NCBI GenBank assembly: GCA_947561585.1
Contig: CANNZV010001431.1
Coordinates: 22,915 to 86,914 of the forward strand
DNA from: Caprella mutica
Taxonomy: Eukaryota; Arthropoda; Malacostraca; Amphipoda; Caprellidae
Direction of reading: 5' to 3'
DNA length: 64,000 nt
The stretch's first letter is position 1, and each line of letters opens with the position of its first letter. The translations under genes were made by a program, and so were the position numbers. The notes beneath the pieces are model-generated. The model ran no database searches. It saw nothing but the letters and a program-made list of their open reading frames with translations, and was not told where the DNA came from. Below, piece after piece: positions 61,130 to 64,000 of this stretch.

Positions 61130-61490
61130 TGTACAGACCTACCCCGCTCTTATTTGCGTCTCACACTTGTGACAATCGAATGAGAGTGGAACTTGTCTCG
61201 CTTTTAGTTCTGGTAGAGAAATAAATTTGGTAGTTTGGTTTTAGTTCGTTACGCTGTTTTCGCCGTAACTTATACAGTAATATACTTTAAGTAATATACT
61301 GTATTTAACATACTATTATTTCTAATCTATTCCACCTGCACAGATTACCATGAAAACAGCTTAATGAGTTAAAACGACCCACCAAATTACAAAAGTTTAT
61401 TTTTTCTATACTACGCTAAATAAAAGCGAGACATATTCCACTCTTATTCGATTGTCATAAGTGTGAGACATAATAAGAGAGGGGTATGTA
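61130..61490. repeat. imperfect inverted repeat (CTCTTATTTGCGTCTCACAC)
   Basis: CTACCCCGCTCTTATTTGCG...CGAATGAGAGTGGAACTTGTCTCGC near 61140-61203 is mirrored by GCGAGACATATTCCACTCT...TAATAAGAGAGGGGTATGTAG near 61425-61490. The ends complement over about 65 bp, so this is probably another foldback element. Confidence 0.75.
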
Positions 61491-61633
61491 GGCTATTTAC
61501 TTCAATTTTCAACGTTATATGATGTGTTAAACTTTACAAGTTACTACCTTAACCTGTATCTTTTGAACTTTTAAATAAATTAGATTGTAAGTTTTACTGT
61601 GTGTGATTTTTTCACTAACGTCATCCTTTTCAG

Positions 61634-61749
61634 AGGTCAGAGTGTGCTATGAGTGACATAACTAAAGAGTTAACCTGTTAAAAACCTACATACGAACCAT
61701 GGCTCCGACTCAAACCATCGAAACCGTGTCTGTGGTGCGACCACTAAAG
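61634..61749 (+). CDS. first coding exon of an unidentified gene (continues beyond the window)
   Basis: A CATCCTTTTCAG acceptor ends at 61633. The ATG at 61699 is in good context (GAACCATGG) and the exon encodes 17 residues, MAPTQTIETVSVVRPLK, before an AAG|GTAAGC donor at 61749 (phase 0). The 65 nt before the ATG contain in-frame stops, so the start is well defined. I do not recognise the protein from 17 residues. The upstream splice site implies a non-coding first exon or a trans-spliced leader. Confidence 0.6.
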
Positions 61750-61822
61750 GTAAGCACCATTTATTTTACTAATTCCAATCGAGTTTTTCCAACTGCCACT
61801 TTTACTGTCGTGTTTGGGCGCC

Positions 61823-62025
61823 TTAAGGGCTGTTCACACGTAGGGTTTTAAGTCTTTCCACCAGACTTTTTGCTAAGCTGGTGTCCATGTTACTTGCAGG
61901 TATCATGGATACCAACTAAAATAAATAACAATTATATCGTCTTTTCATTTATTCTCAAAAGTAGGAGGAGCTTAGCAAAAAGTCTGGTGGAAAGACTTAA
62001 AAAACTCGACGTGTGTACGGCTGCT
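61823..62025 (+). mobile_element. foldback family B, complete copy
   Basis: TAAGGGCTGTTCACACGTAG...CCACCAGACTTTTTGCTAAG is mirrored by CTTAGCAAAAAGTCTGGTGG...CGTGTGTACGGC. The centre has GGTGTCCATGTTACTTGCAG and GTATCATGGATACC. It lies about 75 bp into the intron after the orphan exon. Confidence 0.88.
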
Positions 62026-62333
62026 TGAGGCGTGCCTACACGATCAATTCTATTGTGCTATTTAATTGTCTGTAGCTACTTCGATAATGATTGTTTGCAC
62101 CATTTTATTTCAATTATCAATTACATTGTGCAATGCATTATATCGTGTATGTGCATCTTTGAAGTGATCATATATGTGCAATCTTTTCCTGTGTTGCAGA
62201 ATGCAGATACGGAACTATTTATTCTGCATCTTTGTGAATAATTTCTAAATTGTTTCGGATAGTAAATAGTTTCTTCGTACAGGTTTCTTTTATGCCAAGT
62301 CGCTAACTTCATTCTTATCTTGTTTATCTTTTA

Positions 62334-62735
62334 TCGCTACTTGCAATTTTAGAGGATAGCGCTAGGGTTATGATCTTCAACTACGAGGTCTTAGATTTTG
62401 TGTAAGGTAGATTCGTAGGCTTCATTCACTATCACCTCTTCATTTTCCTCTTAGATTTTGTGTTAGGTAGACTCGTAGGCTTCATTTACTATCACCTCTT
62501 CATTTCCCTCTTAGATTTTGTGTTAGGTAGACTCGTAGGCTTCATTTACTATCACCTCTTCATTTTTTTCTTTCATTCGTGATTACAGCCATCGGTGCTT
62601 GTGTCTCTTACCATAGTGACTGCAATTACGGAGTAGCTTTTCTTTTCTCCGACTGGTGGTAGGTGATTTTGTTCATGGAGCCACTTTCCTTTCTGACTGC
62701 TTCTTCCTGTCCCTTGTATTTGTTTCAGTAGCCCC
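62334..62735 (+). mobile_element. SINE-like dispersed repeat, copy 4, with internal triplication
   Basis: It begins GCTACTTGCAATTTTAGAGG. A block of about 60 bp (CTTAGATTTTGTGTTAGGTA...CACCTCTTCATTT) is present three times in tandem (about 62388-62570), where other copies have one. The 3' part ends near CCTTGTATTTG; the GACGTCAGCG end is missing. Confidence 0.78.
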
Positions 62736-62869
62736 TCTAACTAAATCTTTGAAAATTTTCTTTCGTTTTCTGTGATTCTCTTTCTTTCGGAGGGGTAACT
62801 TATGTGATAATATAATCTACCTAAATTTATATGAGTTTACATATAAAGTAATTGATATGGTACAAAGAA

Positions 62870-64000
62870 ACACTCTGTGACTTGTTTAATTGTTAGGGGA
62901 TTCCAAAGAAACACTCTGTGACTTGTTAAATTGTTAGGGGATTCCAAAGAAACACTCTGTGACTTGTTAAATTGTTAGGGGATTCCAAAGAAACACTCTG
63001 TGACTTGTTAAATTGTTAGGGGATTCCAAAGAAACACTCTGTGACTTGTTAAATTGTTAGGGGATTCCAAAGAAACACTCTGTGACTTGTTAAATTGTTA
63101 GGGGATTCCAAAGAAACACTCTGTGACTTGTTAAATTGTTAGGGGATTCCAAAGAAACACTCTGTGACTTGTTAAATTGTTAGGTGATTCCAAAGAAACA
63201 CTCTGTGACTTGTTAAATTGTTAGGTGATTCCAAAGAAACACTCTGTGACTTGTTAAATTGTTAGGTGATTCCAAAGAAACACCCTGTGACTTGTTAAAT
63301 TGTTAGGTGATTCCAAAGAAACACCCTGTGACTTGTTAAATTGTTAGGGGATTCCAAAGAAACACCCTGTGATTGTTAAATTGTTAGGTGATTCCAAAGA
63401 AACACTCTGTGACTTGTTAAATTGTTAGGTGATTCCAAAGAAACACTCTGTGACTTGTTAAATTGTTAGGTGATTCCAAAGAAACACCCTGTGACTTGTT
63501 AAATTGTTAGGTGATTCCAAAGAAACACCCTGTGACTTGTTAAATTGTTAGGGGATTCCAAAGAAACACTCTGTGACTTGTTAAATTGTTAGGTGATTCC
63601 AAAGAAACACCCTGTGACTTGTTAAATTGTTAGGGGAGTCCAAAGAAACACCCTGTGACTTGTTAAATTGTTAGGGGATTCCAAAGAAACACCCTGTGAT
63701 TGTTAAATTGTTAGGTGATTCCAAAGAAACACTCTGTGACTTGTTAAATTGTTAGGTGATTCCAAAGAAACACTCTGTGACTTGTTAAATTGTTAGGTGA
63801 TTCCAAAGAAACACCCTGTGACTTGTTAAATTGTTAGGGGATTCCAAAGAAACACCCTGTGATTGTTAAATTGTTAGGTGATTCCAAAGAAACACTCTGT
63901 GACTTGTTAAATTGTTAGGTGATTCCAAAGAAACACCCTGTGACTTGTTAAATTGTTAGGGGAGTCCAAAGAAACACCCTGTGACTTGTTAAATTGTTAG
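62870..64000 (+). repeat. 41-bp minisatellite, at least 27 units, running off the window
   Basis: The unit is GGGGATTCCAAAGAAACACT plus CTGTGACTTGTTAAATTGTTA. Variants are ACCCTG for ACTCTG, GGTG for GGGG, and a 2-nt shorter unit lacking CT of GACTTG. Variants recur in blocks. It probably lies in the intron after the exon at 61634. Confidence 0.93.

Overview
This is a eukaryotic, AT-rich window from an invertebrate metazoan. Genes are split by GT-AG introns, intergenic and intronic DNA is full of foldback DNA elements, and there is a Penelope-like retroelement and a mariner. I cannot name the species from the sequence. Exon-by-exon reading gives five protein genes or gene parts I can support well, plus one orphan 5' exon.

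Layout. 80-2719: decayed Penelope-like element in inverted orientation, whose inverted terminal repeats each carry a hammerhead ribozyme motif. 4474-12172 (+): last six exons of a BTBD9-like gene (tandem discoidin-like domains); the BTB and BACK domains must lie upstream of the window or be unrecognised, so the Penelope element probably sits in one of its introns. Two of its introns hold large minisatellites (36 bp and 22 bp units). 13805-15077: full-length but dead mariner-type transposon. 16387-23611 (+): gene of the M28B peptidase / transferrin-receptor family (glutamate carboxypeptidase II-like) with a degraded zinc site and apparent frame breaks. 30481-34404 (+): complete TAF12 gene (219 aa, six coding exons, frame closes exactly), with a 1.5 kb 19-bp minisatellite in the intron that splits its histone fold. 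37694-40992 (-): complete LCMT1 gene (314 aa, five exons, frame closes exactly), the methyltransferase of the PP2A C-terminal leucine. 44903-47056 (+): a 717-residue Ser/Ala/Gly/Pro repeat protein of unknown function in one exon. 61634-61749 (+): first coding exon of a gene that continues past the window.

The rest is repeats. I recognise about ten families of short foldback or terminal-inverted-repeat elements and one SINE-like family with four copies. There are also more than ten unrelated tandem arrays; between 55.4 and 60.6 kb several follow each other almost without a break. A palindromic core (GGTATCCATGATACC and its mirror around CTGCAG) is shared by two otherwise different foldback families and is one of the less expected patterns here.

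The genes do not form a pathway: TAF12 (TFIID/SAGA), LCMT1 (PP2A methylation), BTBD9-like (probable CUL3 adaptor family) and the M28B protein are independent. No tRNA, rRNA or CRISPR array could be supported. Long open frames over the minisatellites arise because the repeat unit is a multiple of three without stops, and were not called as genes.
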